From NCBI GenBank assembly GCA_002964805.2, contig PUDQ02000001.1, forward strand, positions 806,001 to 870,000: a stretch of DNA of 64,000 nucleotides. The letters run 5' to 3'. The position numbers were made by a program, and so were the translations under genes. This document shows positions 1 to 12,000 of the stretch, one piece after another (the first letter of the stretch is position 1; each line of letters starts with the position of its first letter). The notes below the pieces were generated by a model. The model saw only the letters and a list, made by a program, of their open reading frames with translations. It was not told where the DNA came from and ran no database searches. This DNA comes from Trametes villosa (lineage: Eukaryota; Basidiomycota; Agaricomycetes; Polyporales; Polyporaceae).

Positions 1-171
1 GGTGAATGTATTGCTAATGGAAAACACTGTTCGACGACAAATGCGATGCGAGAAAGGATAACGTGATGAGCGCGTGAAGGGAGGATATATGACCAAGCGA
101 CATAGAGCATACAGGACGACGATGGGGCGAGCGACTGGGCGACGGGGAACCGCGGAGGCATTAGCTTTGGC

Positions 172-880
172 TCAGGAGCCGGGGGTATCGAACTGCCTCC
201 GGCGTTCGAGGAACACGGACCCAAGCAATCTATCAGAGCAGGTGTTTCGTTAGTGCGGGAAGCATTGTAAGGGGGAAAGAAACGTACTTGTTCGTATCCT
301 CGTATCGCTGCGTTACACGCTGAACCTCGACGTGATCCACCTCCGCGGCGTCTTTCGTCGGGATGGATATCACGAACGAGGGCGTATGTCTATGAGCAAG
401 ATGTTCCGCGGATGCCTGTGGGCCGTTGTGCGACAATTCGGGGACCGTCTTGTCGTGCACGGCGGCGAAGTGGTGGGGATGGTGGTGGTGGTGCTCGGTA
501 TGGAAGTGGTGATGCGGTGAGGGAAGATGCGAGGGCGGAATGGACGAGGTGAAAAGCATGCGGTGTCGCTGTTCTGCATGGAGGTCGTGGAGCAGGGTGT
601 TCACGTTTCTATATTCCCCGGCTTGCTCGAGGCGTTGTGCCTGCTCCGAGGACTCCGTGCGATCGAGATGCTGCTCATCGCTCTCGACATCCTCTTCCCC
701 GTCCGTATCCTCCATGGGCCAAGGGGTATACCCGTGAGTAGCGGCCCGGCCTCGTAGAGGTGCGATCTGTCGCCTCCGTTTTGCCACTCTCTCAGCGAAG
801 GCATCGATGGCAGGATCTGGTGTGGCCGCGTAGGGAGTGTCCGGGACGAACGAGGGGGTAGACCTCTGACGCTTCAGCAT
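172..880 (-). CDS. Small conserved protein of unknown function
   Basis: I do not recognise a function. The two-exon model is 288-880 and 172-229, joined over a 58-nt intron (230-287) with a GTACGT donor and a CACTAAC branch site. It gives about 216 aa. The start at 880 is the first ATG, just before the residues LKRQRSTPSF. The frame stays open to a GTG at 1021, so a longer N terminus or an upstream exon is possible. Visible features are a basic KRRR motif near the N terminus, an acidic Glu/Asp patch, a His-rich run mid-protein, and a C-terminal RYEDTNKLLG...FLERRR segment that forms only after splicing. The basic motif could be a nuclear signal. The gene is divergent from the WDR70-like gene. 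Confidence 0.6.
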
Positions 881-1219
881 CGCGGGTAGTCTGTAGGGTC
901 CCTGAGGAGTAGCAAGCAGCGGTTCCGGGTGCACAAGGGCTGGTGAGGGCGAGTGCGGGTCGTTAGCCACAACGAGGGCTGGTGGCTGTTGGCTCGAGGA
1001 ACAAGAGCGCTCGACGCGCACAAATATGAGCGCGTCTCGGTAAGTCGCGTACTACGTAAGCGTGTAGGCGCCCGCGCTGCGAGTCGTTCGCAACTCCACA
1101 AGGGCAATCGAGTTCACCCTACAGCCTCCCTTGCCGCTCTTGCCCTTGTTTGTACTTTTCTCAGCTAGCTGCTCCTATCATATTCTACTGCGCTAGGCTA
1201 TCACACATACTTAGCAGCT
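881..1219. promoter_or_regulatory. Shared divergent upstream region
   Basis: This 339-bp stretch separates two divergently transcribed genes and presumably holds both promoters. Its left part could instead be extra 5' coding sequence of the minus-strand gene. I see no clear TATA box. Confidence 0.35.
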
Positions 1220-3930
1220 ATGTCGGACATGGATGTCTTCGCCGCAATGGGCATAGGCGGGTTTGGAAAGAAGACCAAACAACGTCAACTGGATCCCAAG
1301 CGGTTCGAGAAGAACAAGAGGGCTGATACGGTATGCGAATTGTAAAGACTGTACGGGGATGTACTAAGAAATGAATGTAGATCGCTTCCTCAGCAGCGGC
1401 GGTCAAGGTGGAGGACAGCGCCGGCCCCTCTGCGCCCTCAGCACACGCGCGCCCAGACACGGAGGAACAAGACTCTGACTCTGAAGTGGGCCCCGCCCCG
1501 CCGCCGCCTCAGGCTAAGGATGGAAACGAAGACGAGGAGCCCGAATTCGATGCTTCGGACGACGATCTCGACCAGCCACACTTCCCCATCTCGCATGAAC
1601 TTGTCCTCAAGGACCACACGAAGGTGGTCACTGCGCTGACCATGGACCCGTCCGGCGCGCGGGTGTTGTCCGGCTCGCATGACTATGACTGCAAGCTGTG
1701 GGACTTTGGTGGAATGGACTGGCGGTGTAAGCCTTTCAAGACTTGGGAACCTGCCGGCTCTTACTATGTGCGTCCCCCTCATAGCTCGTCTCGGTTCAGG
1801 CCTGGCTTAACGTCCAACCACGAATAGGTGCATGACCTGAAGTTCTCCAACGACGGGCATCAGTTTCTCGCTATCTCGGGCACGACACAAGCCAAACTGT
1901 ATGACCGTGACGGAGAAGAGCTGTAAGTCCAGCCTCATCGGTTCACGAACGGGCAGTCTGACCTGACTGGCAGGGGCACCTATGTCAAGGGCGATCCCTA
2001 CATTCGTGACATGAAGAATACATCGTAGGTGACTGCGCCCTTTCAGATGCGTACATGCGTCTGACCCACGGTCATGTGCGCAGCGGCCACGTCGCCGAGC
2101 TGACGTCCTGTGCGTGGCACCCGAGGGACCCGCAAACATTCATCACCAGCTCGCTTGACTCCACTATCCGGTTCGTCCCAGGCCCTGCTGCCTCGTCTGC
2201 TGCGCACCCTATTGACGTAAAGGCAGCATTTGGGATGTCGAGGACCGACGGAAGCAGAAGACTGTGATTGTCGTCAAGTCGAAGGAGCGGGGTGCACGCA
2301 CCAAGGTCCATGCATGCGCGTACTCTCCCGATGGGGGCTTGATTGGCGGAGGTGCGTGCCCTGCATGAACCTTCGTGAGACAGTGCTAATCGCTCCCGTG
2401 CAGCGTGCATGGATGGCGCCTTGCACATGTGGCAGACGAAGTCCAACTTTGTGCGACCGAGTCTGAGCATCGAGGGCGCCCATGCGAAGGGCACGGAGAC
2501 GGGCTCGGTGGTGTTCTCGGTCGACGGGCAGACCGTCCTCACTCGCGGCGGGGACGACACGGTGAAACGTGAGTCATCCTACGTGCCTGATGCGTGCTGC
2601 TATTGACGTCAGGTTCAGTGTGGGATCTGCGCTCGTTCAAGAAACCGGTCGTCACTCGCACAGGCCTGGCAACGCTATACCCGCAAACAAATGCTATCTT
2701 CAGTCCCGATAACAAGTATGTGGTCACCGGAGCTGGTGCGACTACGAAGGGCGGCAGAGGTCATCTGCTCTTCATGAAGAAGGATACGCTGGAGACGGTC
2801 AAGGATCTCGAGGTCGAGTCGACACCAGTCAAGGTATACTGGCACTCGAAGATCAACCAGGTTCGTCAAGAGAAGGCGATGTCTTCCCGGCAGTGTCTCA
2901 TCGCTATACAGGTTCTGACAGGCTTATCGAACGGCCAAATATGCGTGCTGTACTCCCCCGACATGTCCGTGAACGGCGCCAAGTTGCTGCTCAACAAGGG
3001 TCCTCCGCGGAAAGCAACTATCGAAGACATGTCGGATGCTGTGTCGGCGCCCACTATCATTACCCCGCATGCGCTGCCTATGTTCCGAGACAGTGAAGTC
3101 GGTCGCAGCACGAAACGGAAGAGGGAGAAGGAGCGGATGGACCCGCAGAAGAGCCGTCGGCCAGAACTTCCCGTCACTGGCCCCGGACGAGGCGGACGCG
3201 TGGGTGCAAGCGCAACACAACACGTCGTGCAGAACCTGGTCAGGGACACGACCAGAGACGAGGATGTGAGTTTGCTCTTCGTAGACTTTTTGACTCTTCT
3301 GCCTCCGCGCTCTTCCGAGCATCACCTTCTTCCGTATCTGACATCAGCTATCCTTCATCTATCCATCCGATACCGCTGGCTGTGGGCGCGGCGGATGCTC
3401 TGGACACTCTGGACGGTCTCTGCGGTCGTTGGGCGCACTATCTGCTCATCGAGCGAGGGAGCGGATGGGGACTGGGGTTTGTCGCTCGCCCGCAGGGGCC
3501 AATCAGCGGGCCCCGTGGGTTGCCGGTTGTGACACGCCGACCGCGCGTTGCCATCCGGAACAGGTCCGGGGTCCTATTCTGGCCCAGTCTCCTTGTCCTC
3601 GAGGGCCTTCCCATCTTCCTCCCCGCCCACGACCACCGCTTGTCTTGGGCTCGTCTCTCGGTTCGGAGGTGCTAACTGCTTTTACTACCTAGCCGCGCGA
3701 AGCTCTGCTCAAGCTGGCTGCGTCTGCCGACGAGAATCCGGTGTGGACCGCGGGTGAGTCGACCAAATTTTCAACGCTGATGGGGCCAGACTCTGTTTGT
3801 CGTTGCTTGTGCCCGGCTGTGATTTGCTGACGTGTGAACCTTATTTTCGAACTCAGCTTGGCGCGCAAACCAACCAAAGCCCGTGTTTGCGCCCGTCGAG
3901 GACGCGGAGGATCGCGAGGAAAAGCGGTAG
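1220..3930 (+). CDS. WDR70-like WD40-repeat protein
   Basis: The model has eleven exons: 1220-1330, 1381-1767, 1828-1922, 1974-2024, 2084-2170, 2227-2351, 2404-2568, 2619-2860, 2912-3265, 3693-3753 and 3857-3930, giving 583 aa. The N terminus MSDMDVFAAMGIGGFGKK is followed by an acidic stretch. WD repeats then run from about residue 135, with motifs such as SGSHDYDCKLWDFGG, SSLDSTIRIWDVE and GGDDTVKLWDLR. A basic tail holds KRKREKERMDPQKSRRP and ends AWRANQPKPVF. In animals and fission yeast WDR70 is a nuclear factor linked to H2B ubiquitination and DNA-end resection. The family call rests on the conserved N and C termini as well as the repeats. Intron 9 (3266-3692) is 427 nt, far longer than the rest. 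Confidence 0.88.
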
Positions 3931-4169
3931 ATGGGTGCGGTAGATACATGGGCGAGCGAATGAGACAGAAAGGGGTGCAAGGGAGGGATGGGCGGAGGTG
4001 CAAACGGGATAGGGAGGAAATTGAGGACGCGGGAGATCGAACCTTATTTCGTTGCGCGTATAAAGACTCTAGCCCAACTTCGGATCTCCTGTCCCCCCAA
4101 ATCTCACCTGCTCCCTTTGCCCTCTGTCACCCCTCCCGTGACCGTCACGCGCCGCCTTGGCCGGAAACG

Positions 4170-6762
4170 ATGACCGACGCGCTCTCCGCAACAACTCTCA
4201 ATGGCGCCCATCCCGACCCCGTCTCTGCCCCCGACTCCCCTGTTGTAGACTCCGTCGCCACGCCCGTCAACAACTCCCTCGTGTCCGACATCAAGATCGA
4301 CGTCGACTTCACCGAGCAGGAGAGTGACGCGCGACACGAACCCGTGCCCCCGAAGGCGGAGCAGCTCGAGGACGCGTCCGTCGTTCCCCAGGTCGGCACG
4401 CCTGCGGATCCTGGTGAGTTCCTCTTCATCTTCGACGCGTCGCGCGCGCGTCTTACGCGTCGACACCCAAGACTCCATCCCAATCGCGCCCCCACACGGC
4501 ACGCCTCCTCCGCCCAAGGGTGAGCTGCTGGAGGATGTGAAGATGGCCGAAGAAAACGCGCCTGCGAACGGCGCAGACGTGGAGATGTCGGAATCGAGTG
4601 GCCAGGCGAACGGTCTCCCTAACGGACAAACTTCATACGCTAATTCTGTCAATGCTAATAACGATGACAATGATGATGATAAACCCCCGCCCGCTAAGAG
4701 AGCACGGAAGTACTCGGATGCGGAGAGAGCGTCGCTCGCAAACGTAAGCACATCTCCTCCCCTGTGCGCCGCTATGGGGCGTGCTAATCTGCCTTTTCGC
4801 ATCGCGTTCTGAAGACTGCCACTCCACCTCCAGCATCCGTCTCACCTCCCGCGACCTCTGCGACTCTTCCTCCGTCTTCTCCACCTACTCTCACCGCGGC
4901 TCAATGGCGCTTCTGCTTGTCGACCGTACGCACGCTCAAGCGGATGAAGGACGCGGGCCCCTTCCTCAACCCGGTCGATCCTGTCGCGCTGGGCATCCCT
5001 CACTATCCGACCATCATCAAGCACCCCATGGACTTCTCCACCATCGAGCGCAAACTCAGCGCCTCGAATCCCGCAAAACCCGATCCCAACCCTGCCAACC
5101 CCCGCTATGCTGCCGCTGACGATGTTGTCACCGATATCCGCCTTATCTTCGCCAACTGCTTGACGTTCAACGGCCCGGATCATCCCGTGACGCAGATGGG
5201 CAAGCGGGTCGAGGCCGTCTTCGACAAGCAGGTCAAGCAGATGCCTCCGCCGGAAGAGGTAAGGCCGAAGAAGTCCCTAGGAGAAATCCGGTCTAACGTC
5301 GTCCAGCCTAAGCCTCCTGCGCCGAAGAAAGTCGCGACGCCTCCTCCCCCTCCCCCCGCCCCACCGAAGAAGGCCGCTCGCCGGCCGTCGACGACGGTGC
5401 CAGTGATTAGGCGGAACGACGAGGCCGCGGGCGCGAGTCGGCCGAAGCGCGAGATCCATCCTCCGCCCCCGAAGGATCTTCCGTATGCGGAGTCAGCACG
5501 GAAACCTCGGAAGGCGAAGGCCCCCAGGGACGCCGCCGTTGCGGAGCAGCTGAAGTTCTGCGAGAAGCTCTGGAAAGACCTTCACCAGAAGCAGCACTAC
5601 GCAATCGCGAATCCTTTCTATGAGCCCGTCGGTGCGTACCCTATCTCTTGCAGCGCGATGTACAGTCCCTTACTTGTGCGTCGCGCAGACCCGCTTAAGC
5701 TGGGCATTCCGGAGTACACGAGGGTCGTGAAGAAGCCTATGGATCTGGCGACGATGAAGAGGAAGTTGGACGGCGGCGAGTACAGCACCGCCGAGAAGTT
5801 CCGCGACGACTTCCGGCTGATGATCAAGAACTGCATGACGTTCAACCCTCCCGGCAATCCTGTCCATGAAGCGGGGAAGTCGCTCCAGCTTCTCTTCGAT
5901 GAGAAGTGGAAGAACCTCCCGTCACCACGAGACGATGACAGCGATGAGGAAGAGGAGGACGAGGAGGAGGAAGAGGATGAGCGTGCTCGTAAGTGCTCCG
6001 GATTCTAACGTTGCCTACCTCACGATGCTGAGTATAGCACACCAACTTCAAGGGATGATCGCGGACATGGAGACGCAGATCGAGAACATGAAGAACCACC
6101 TCGCCTCGCTGAAGCGGCCAGCCAAGGAGAAGAAGGAGAAGAAGAAGGAGAAGCCTCCCAAGCCCACTCCTCCTGTTGCGTCAACGTCGAAACCCACTCC
6201 GAAACAGACGAAGGCTCCTCCCGCTCCCAAGACCAAGAAGACGAAGAAGCCCGTTACCGACGACGACGTCCTCACCTTCGAACAGAAGAAGGACCTCAGC
6301 GACACGATCAGTAAACTCGACGGTGCGAAGCTCGAGCGGGTCATCCAGATCATCCACGAGGGCGTACCAGAGATCCGTGACGTAAGTGTAGTACCCCTGC
6401 GTGTGCGTGTGGACCATTGCTGACGTCTCCTGCAGAGCACGGAGGAGATTGAGCTCGAGATCGACCAACTTCCTGCCGCCGTCCTCACGAAGCTTTACAA
6501 CTTCGTCATCCGACCGCTGAAGCCCCCAGTGAAGCGACCGCGTACTGGCAAAGGTACCGGTACGGGCGGGCTGAAGCGGAAGAGCATGGACGAGGACGTC
6601 GAGACGAAGAAGATCCGCGCGTTGGAGGAGAAGCTCAAGTCCTTCGAGCAGGGCGGCCGGGCGTCTGGCGGCGGTGCGAACGGTGGCGGGGCGGCAGAGG
6701 AGAGCGAGCACTCCTCCGCGGAGTCGAGCTCAGACGAGAGCTCGGCGAGCGATTCGGAGTGA
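4170..6762 (+). CDS. BDF1: BET double-bromodomain protein (Bdf1-like)
   Basis: The model has six exons: 4170-4413, 4472-4743, 4815-5631, 5689-5988, 6038-6381 and 6436-6762, giving 767 aa. BET proteins bind acetylated histone tails and act as transcription and chromatin cofactors. An acidic, disordered N terminus ends in a KRARK motif. Bromodomain 1 (about residues 205-305) shows IPHYPTIIKHPMDFSTIERKL and the acetyl-lysine-pocket Asn in ANCLTFN. Bromodomain 2 (about 418-530) shows IPEYTRVVKKPMDLATMKRKL and KNCMTFN. Then come an acidic DDDSDEEEE run, a coiled segment, and an ET/NET domain (about 615-680, beginning DDVLTFEQKKDLSDTISKL). The tail is Ser/Glu-rich. This order and length fit fungal Bdf1/Bdf2. 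Confidence 0.93.
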
Positions 6763-7051
6763 ACGCGCCCCCGCATGCTTCCTTCGTGCTTCGGACTCTC
6801 AGATATACTCTCGCCGTAATACTCTCTGTCTCAGCCTGCGCGCGTCCACCTCTGCTCGGTGACATCTCTTCCCTTGGTTCTCTGTACTCTCCCGCGTCGT
6901 TTTCTCGATCAGTTATACATTTCGTCATCTGCAGCGTACATATTAAAATTACAGGACTCGACCATGTAGCTAGTTAGTACTATACGTAGTTCATATCCAT
7001 TTTCTTGTAACTCCTCGTATACTCAAGAAATACGTGACCGAACATCCCTGC

Positions 7052-8779
7052 TCACCGACGCCGCCCGGGTGCCCCTGCGCGGAACTTCTGCCATCCGGAA
7101 CGCGACGCCTCCTTGGTGGCAGCTTGCGGCGGTGGCTTCGAGGCTTGGAATGCCGGCGTTGCAGGAGGCACCGGGGGACCAGAAGATGTTGGCAGCAGCG
7201 GAGGTGGTGCCCCGAAAGACGGTGGGGGCACTGGAGGTGGGTAAGAGGCGTTAGGTGCAACCAACCGCCATCCTCCTGCAGGGGGCGGGGGGCCAGCTGG
7301 CGCCCACCCCCCCTGAGGCTCTCGCGGTGCCGGCGGCGGCGGAGCTGACGTTTGCACTGCTGGGGGTGGAGGGGTGTAATGCGAAGGCGCGGAAGGCGGC
7401 GGTGGCGGAACGGAGCCACCCGTGTCGAGGGACGTCCATCCTCCAGTCCTGAAGGCGGGCGCGGTGCTGTAGTCGCTCCGAGGCGCGGGTGCGGGCGCTG
7501 ACGGTGGGGGAATGCCGGTTGACGAGGCAGGTCCCGAGGCCGAGGCAGCGGGAGCCCACCCCCCTTGAGTGCCGGAGCTGCCAGAGGGTTGCTGCGCGTC
7601 GCCCACCGTGGCCCACCCCGACCGTTTGGGAGGTTCCGCGGAGGGCGGGGGCGGGGGCGCTGCTTCGGCAGTAGACCCGGCGACGGTAGCCCATCCGCTC
7701 TTCTTAAACCCAGCGGGCTTGGGATCTGCGGAGGGCTCGCCAACGGGTGCGAGCGCGACGGGCGGCTTCGCCATCTTCACGCCCGCGGCCTTTGCGATCT
7801 TGCGGAGCTCCTTCTCCTCGCGCTTGCGCTCCTTCTCCTTGCGCTTGTCGACCTCCTCCTGTGTGTTGCGGCTCGCGCGCTGCGCGGCTTGCATGTCCCG
7901 GAAGCGCACCTTGTGGTGGTGCGCGTACGAGTTCGTGTGCTCGTCATACTGCGCGACGTTCTGGAACTGCTTCTCGCACACTTCGCAGTAGAAGGGGCGG
8001 AGCACGCTTGAGAGCTCAGACTGCACCGCGGCGCGGCGCGCGACGGAGTCCTGGGTAGGGGGTGTGGTCAGCAGGAGGTCTTGGAGGACGAGGTGGGGCG
8101 CAGCGCACCTCGCGTTGTTTACGCTGTTCTTCGGTCTCTTTGATTTGACGCTCGGAGGATAGTCCGCGGCGATGAGAAACTGTTGTCTCGACTACGGATG
8201 TTCTTCAGTACTGGTGCTAGGACCCGGAGCGAACACACACTCACTCATGCGAACATCCTGATTGGCCTTCCCCAAACCCGTAAGGTCGTTCTTGACGTAG
8301 AATGGGATGGGTTCGACCCGACCTTTGACACAAGTCAGAGGACGGAGTGGGGAGGCTCAGCCATAGTGACATACCTTCCCCTGAGAGCCCGAGTGGCGAG
8401 CCTTCCACCCATCCCATCTTCGCGAGCATGGAGAAGCCGACATTGGTGCTCTTGATCTTCGTTTCGACGGTGATGACCTCGCGCTCCAGTTCGCGGCCAT
8501 AGTACTCGTCGTACTTGTCTATATCCATGGCATCTGGGGGCGATGGAGAGCGCGAAGCCTCCGAGATCAAGGAGACGTCGTCGTCGCTTTCGTCGTCGCC
8601 TCCATCCCCATCCTGTCGGGTGCGCTGGGTAGAGTAGAGAAGGAGAAGGAAGCATGCAGGGTGTATTCGGGGTTCGGAGAACGCGCAACGAGTACCTTCA
8701 ACGATGGCTGGGCGGGTTGGACGGCATCTGGGCGGTTGAGAGGGATGGCGTTCCAGCGCGCGACACTTTCCGCAGACAT
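7052..8779 (-). CDS. G-patch and C2H2 zinc-finger protein
   Basis: The model has five exons on the minus strand: 8696-8779, 8375-8612, 8245-8322, 8109-8191 and 7052-8050, giving 493 aa. An acidic N terminus is followed by a G-patch-like segment (TNVGFSMLAKMGWVEGSPLG then GLGKANQD). A U1-type C2H2 finger follows (CEVCEKQFQNVAQYDEH...H), then a Lys/Glu-rich helix and a long Pro-rich tail with repeated SGWATV and GGWAP motifs. G-patch plus C2H2 proteins of this kind are usually nuclear and tied to RNA processing; that role is inferred here. The G-patch region is split across two introns, so no single reading frame shows it whole. Confidence 0.82.
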
Positions 8780-9048
8780 TTTGAAAGCAAGAAAAGCAGA
8801 GAATCAAGATGGCGACGGCTGGAGAGAGCGATGAGCAGTGATAGAGTGCAGGACAAGCGTGTCCGAGTGCAAGCCTGAGTGGCCCGCTGCAGCCTGCCAG
8901 GCCCACAGGGTCGGCGGGGCCAATAAGCGCTGGCTGTAGACCCGGTCATGTGACCACGACGCGGTAGAATCGCGCGTCGCGTCCAAGCTCTCGCCACACT
9001 TGCCTCTTCCCACCCTCCACCTCCACTCTCCCTCTCTCACCACCAGCC
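8780..9048. promoter_or_regulatory. Shared divergent promoter region
   Basis: A 269-bp gap between the starts of the G-patch protein gene and the helicase gene. Pyrimidine-rich runs lie just before the helicase ATG. No TATA box is evident. Confidence 0.4.
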
Positions 9049-12000
9049 ATGAGCGACGACGACTACTTTGACGACGAGCTGGACTCGGCATTTATCCACG
9101 AAGTCGAGGCCATAGAGGCTGCCCATGTCCCTCCGTCCGCGCCCGCTGCGGCAAGTCGACCGGCGGCGTCGACCTCCGCCCCTGCGTCCAGGTTCAAACC
9201 CGTCCCAGCCAGCCATCATCCCCCTCGCAACTCGGCGTCCTCTACCTCTAAATCTGCTGCTTCTAAACCCTCTGCTGCTTCTAAGGCCCCCTCTCCTCGT
9301 CGCGCGCCTGCAGCGAACGTCATCGAGGTTGATGATTCCAGCGACTATGGAGACGCCTTCGACGACATTGTCGTTGACGATGCCGCACTAGCTCAAATTG
9401 ACGAGATATGTCTGCGGGAGTCTAACAACCAGCGGGGCCAAGGCCAGCGTTTTGCTCAACCCGTCGCCGGACCTTCGAGGACGAACGGGCTCGTTCGCAG
9501 GCCGTCCAAGGGCGCGCAGCTGACGCTCTTCGGAGATGTTGCGAGCGAGGTGGATCCCGCGAAAGCACCCGCACCTGCGCCCAAGCAACCTTTCCAGCGT
9601 ACGCGGTCGAGGCAGATGCCCCTGGCAGGACAGGCGAAGAGGACCAAGCAGTGGGACCGCACGGCCTATGCAAAGACCGGCTGGCGGAAGCCCAAGGTGA
9701 ACCCTGAGAAGGGCAAGGGGCGGGCTTCGGACGATGAACCGGAGGAAGAAGCAGTGGAATTCGAACAGTTCCCTGCGCCTCAGGTCCCTGTCGGGTGAGT
9801 AGCCAGCTACCGCGTCCAACTGCTCGGACACTGACCGTGTTGAACGAATGCTGGTATTAGCCCGGTATGTATCCGTTGACCCGTGGTCGACATCCTATTG
9901 ACACAGTATTCCCAGACTCCCAGTATGAAACTGTCTGCGGATAGACTGGCTGCGAAGACGTGGATATACCCTCTCAACAAGCCAAAGCGAGATTACCAAT
10001 ACAACATCGTCAAGAAATGTTTATTCGAGAACACGCTCGTTGCGCTTCCTACCGGCTTAGGGAAGACCTTCATCGCTGGAGTAGTCATGCTCAACTGTAC
10101 GTCCATGGACGCGGTGAACGGTCCGACCTAACAATACGCCAGATTACAACTGGTTTCCTAAGGGGAAGGTAGTCTTCGTTGCGCCTACGAAGCCGCTCGT
10201 AGCCCAACAGATAGACGCGTGCCACAAGACCTGCGGCATCCCAGGTAGTGCAGCCGCGGAGCTTACGGGAAACGTTACCAAAGACAAGCGCATAAACGCT
10301 GTAAGTCCTTGTAGTTTCTGGTTATTTGCACTGTACTAAGTACCGGCCATAGTGGACGAACAAACGTGTCTTCTACGCTACGCCTCAAACGCTGTTGAAC
10401 GACCTCATCAACCATCATGTTGACGCGCTGGACATAGTGCTCATGGTCATCGGTAGGTCTTACCGCGGACGCATCGAGTCGCAGATAGCTGAACTGCACA
10501 ATGTAGATGAGGCTCACAGGGGAACGGGCGACTACGCATATGCCCAAGTCGTGCGATACATGATGCAGCACAACCCTCATTTCCGCATTATGGCGCTCAC
10601 CGCTACTCCTGGAAGCAAGCCCGAGGCCGTCCAGGAAATCGTAGACGCGCTGCACATCAGCCACATAGAGATTCGTAACGAAACCGACCCCGACCTCAAG
10701 AAGTACCTCCACACCAAGCACGAGCAGGAGCACCATATCCATATGACGGAGGACATCGTTGCGATACGGGATGGGCTAGCATCGCTTATGACGGTTTGTC
10801 TCGTCTTCAGCCGACGCAGAGCTAGCTTCTGACGAGCATTTGCAGCCGATTATCAAGAAGGTCCAAGCGGCCGGGTTCCTCAAGAACGGCAACGTTGCTC
10901 CAAGCATGCTTCATCCGTTCCGTTGTCAATCCACAGTCGGCGAGATGGCGAAGTCCAAAGCCCCGCAGTACGCTATCGGAGCCGCCGCACAGCTTGGACC
11001 ATTGGCGCGTGCAATGGGGTACTTGGTATGTGCTTCGTTTGGCAGCATGGAACCGTTCACTGAGACGAACGCACAGATGGAGAACAGCATCGCGATGTGC
11101 TATGGCTACCTGAAGGACATCGCACAGGGCGTCGACGACAGCTCCTCGAAGAAGGCCATCCGTAAGATGGAGGGCTTTACGAACATCATGAAGGAACTCG
11201 AGAAGCAGGCCGTGCGCGGGTTCTCGATGCATCCCAAGATGGACACGCTTCGGACACTGCTAATCGACCACTTCGCCAAGAACCTGCCTGACGCTGAGGG
11301 CGGGCCGGACTCATCCAAGTCACGCGCGATGGTCTTCGTCTCGTTCCGAGAGTGCGTGGAGGAGATCGTGGAGCTGCTCAACAAAGAGTCGCCTATCATC
11401 CGCGCGAAGGCCTTCATCGGCCAGGGCACAGACAAGCAGGGCAAGAAGGGTTACGCACAGAAGGAGCAGTTGGAGGCGAGTGCACTGTGACGGCGTTTTG
11501 CTCGCATATATGCTGACATACAATCCCCAACCCTCTAGGTTATTGAGCAGTTCAAGGCCGGGAAGTACAACGTCCTCGTCTCGACCTCGATTGGAGAAGA
11601 GGGGCTGGATATTGGCGAGGTCGACGTCATCGTCTGCTACGATGCACAGAAGACTCCCATCCGCATGGTGAGACTCTCCTTCCTCTCTCCGACACGGCGG
11701 CAGCGTCTGAGGGCTTGCGCGTAGCTTCAGCGTATCGGACGTACTGGCCGTAAGGCTGCAGGCTCGGTGCACGTCCTGCTCGCCCAGGGCCGCGAAGAGC
11801 ACAACTGGCAGAAGGCGCAGTCAAACTACCAGGAGGTTCAGCACTTCATCGTGCGCGCATCCGACCTCGAGGTGTACTGCGACGTCGATCGCCTGGTCCC
11901 CGACGACATCGACCCCCAGCCCGTTGAGATGGAGATGGACATAGAGGAGTACGTCCGCGAGGAGCGCTCTTCGCGGAAGGGCTCGCTGGCCACTGGCGAC

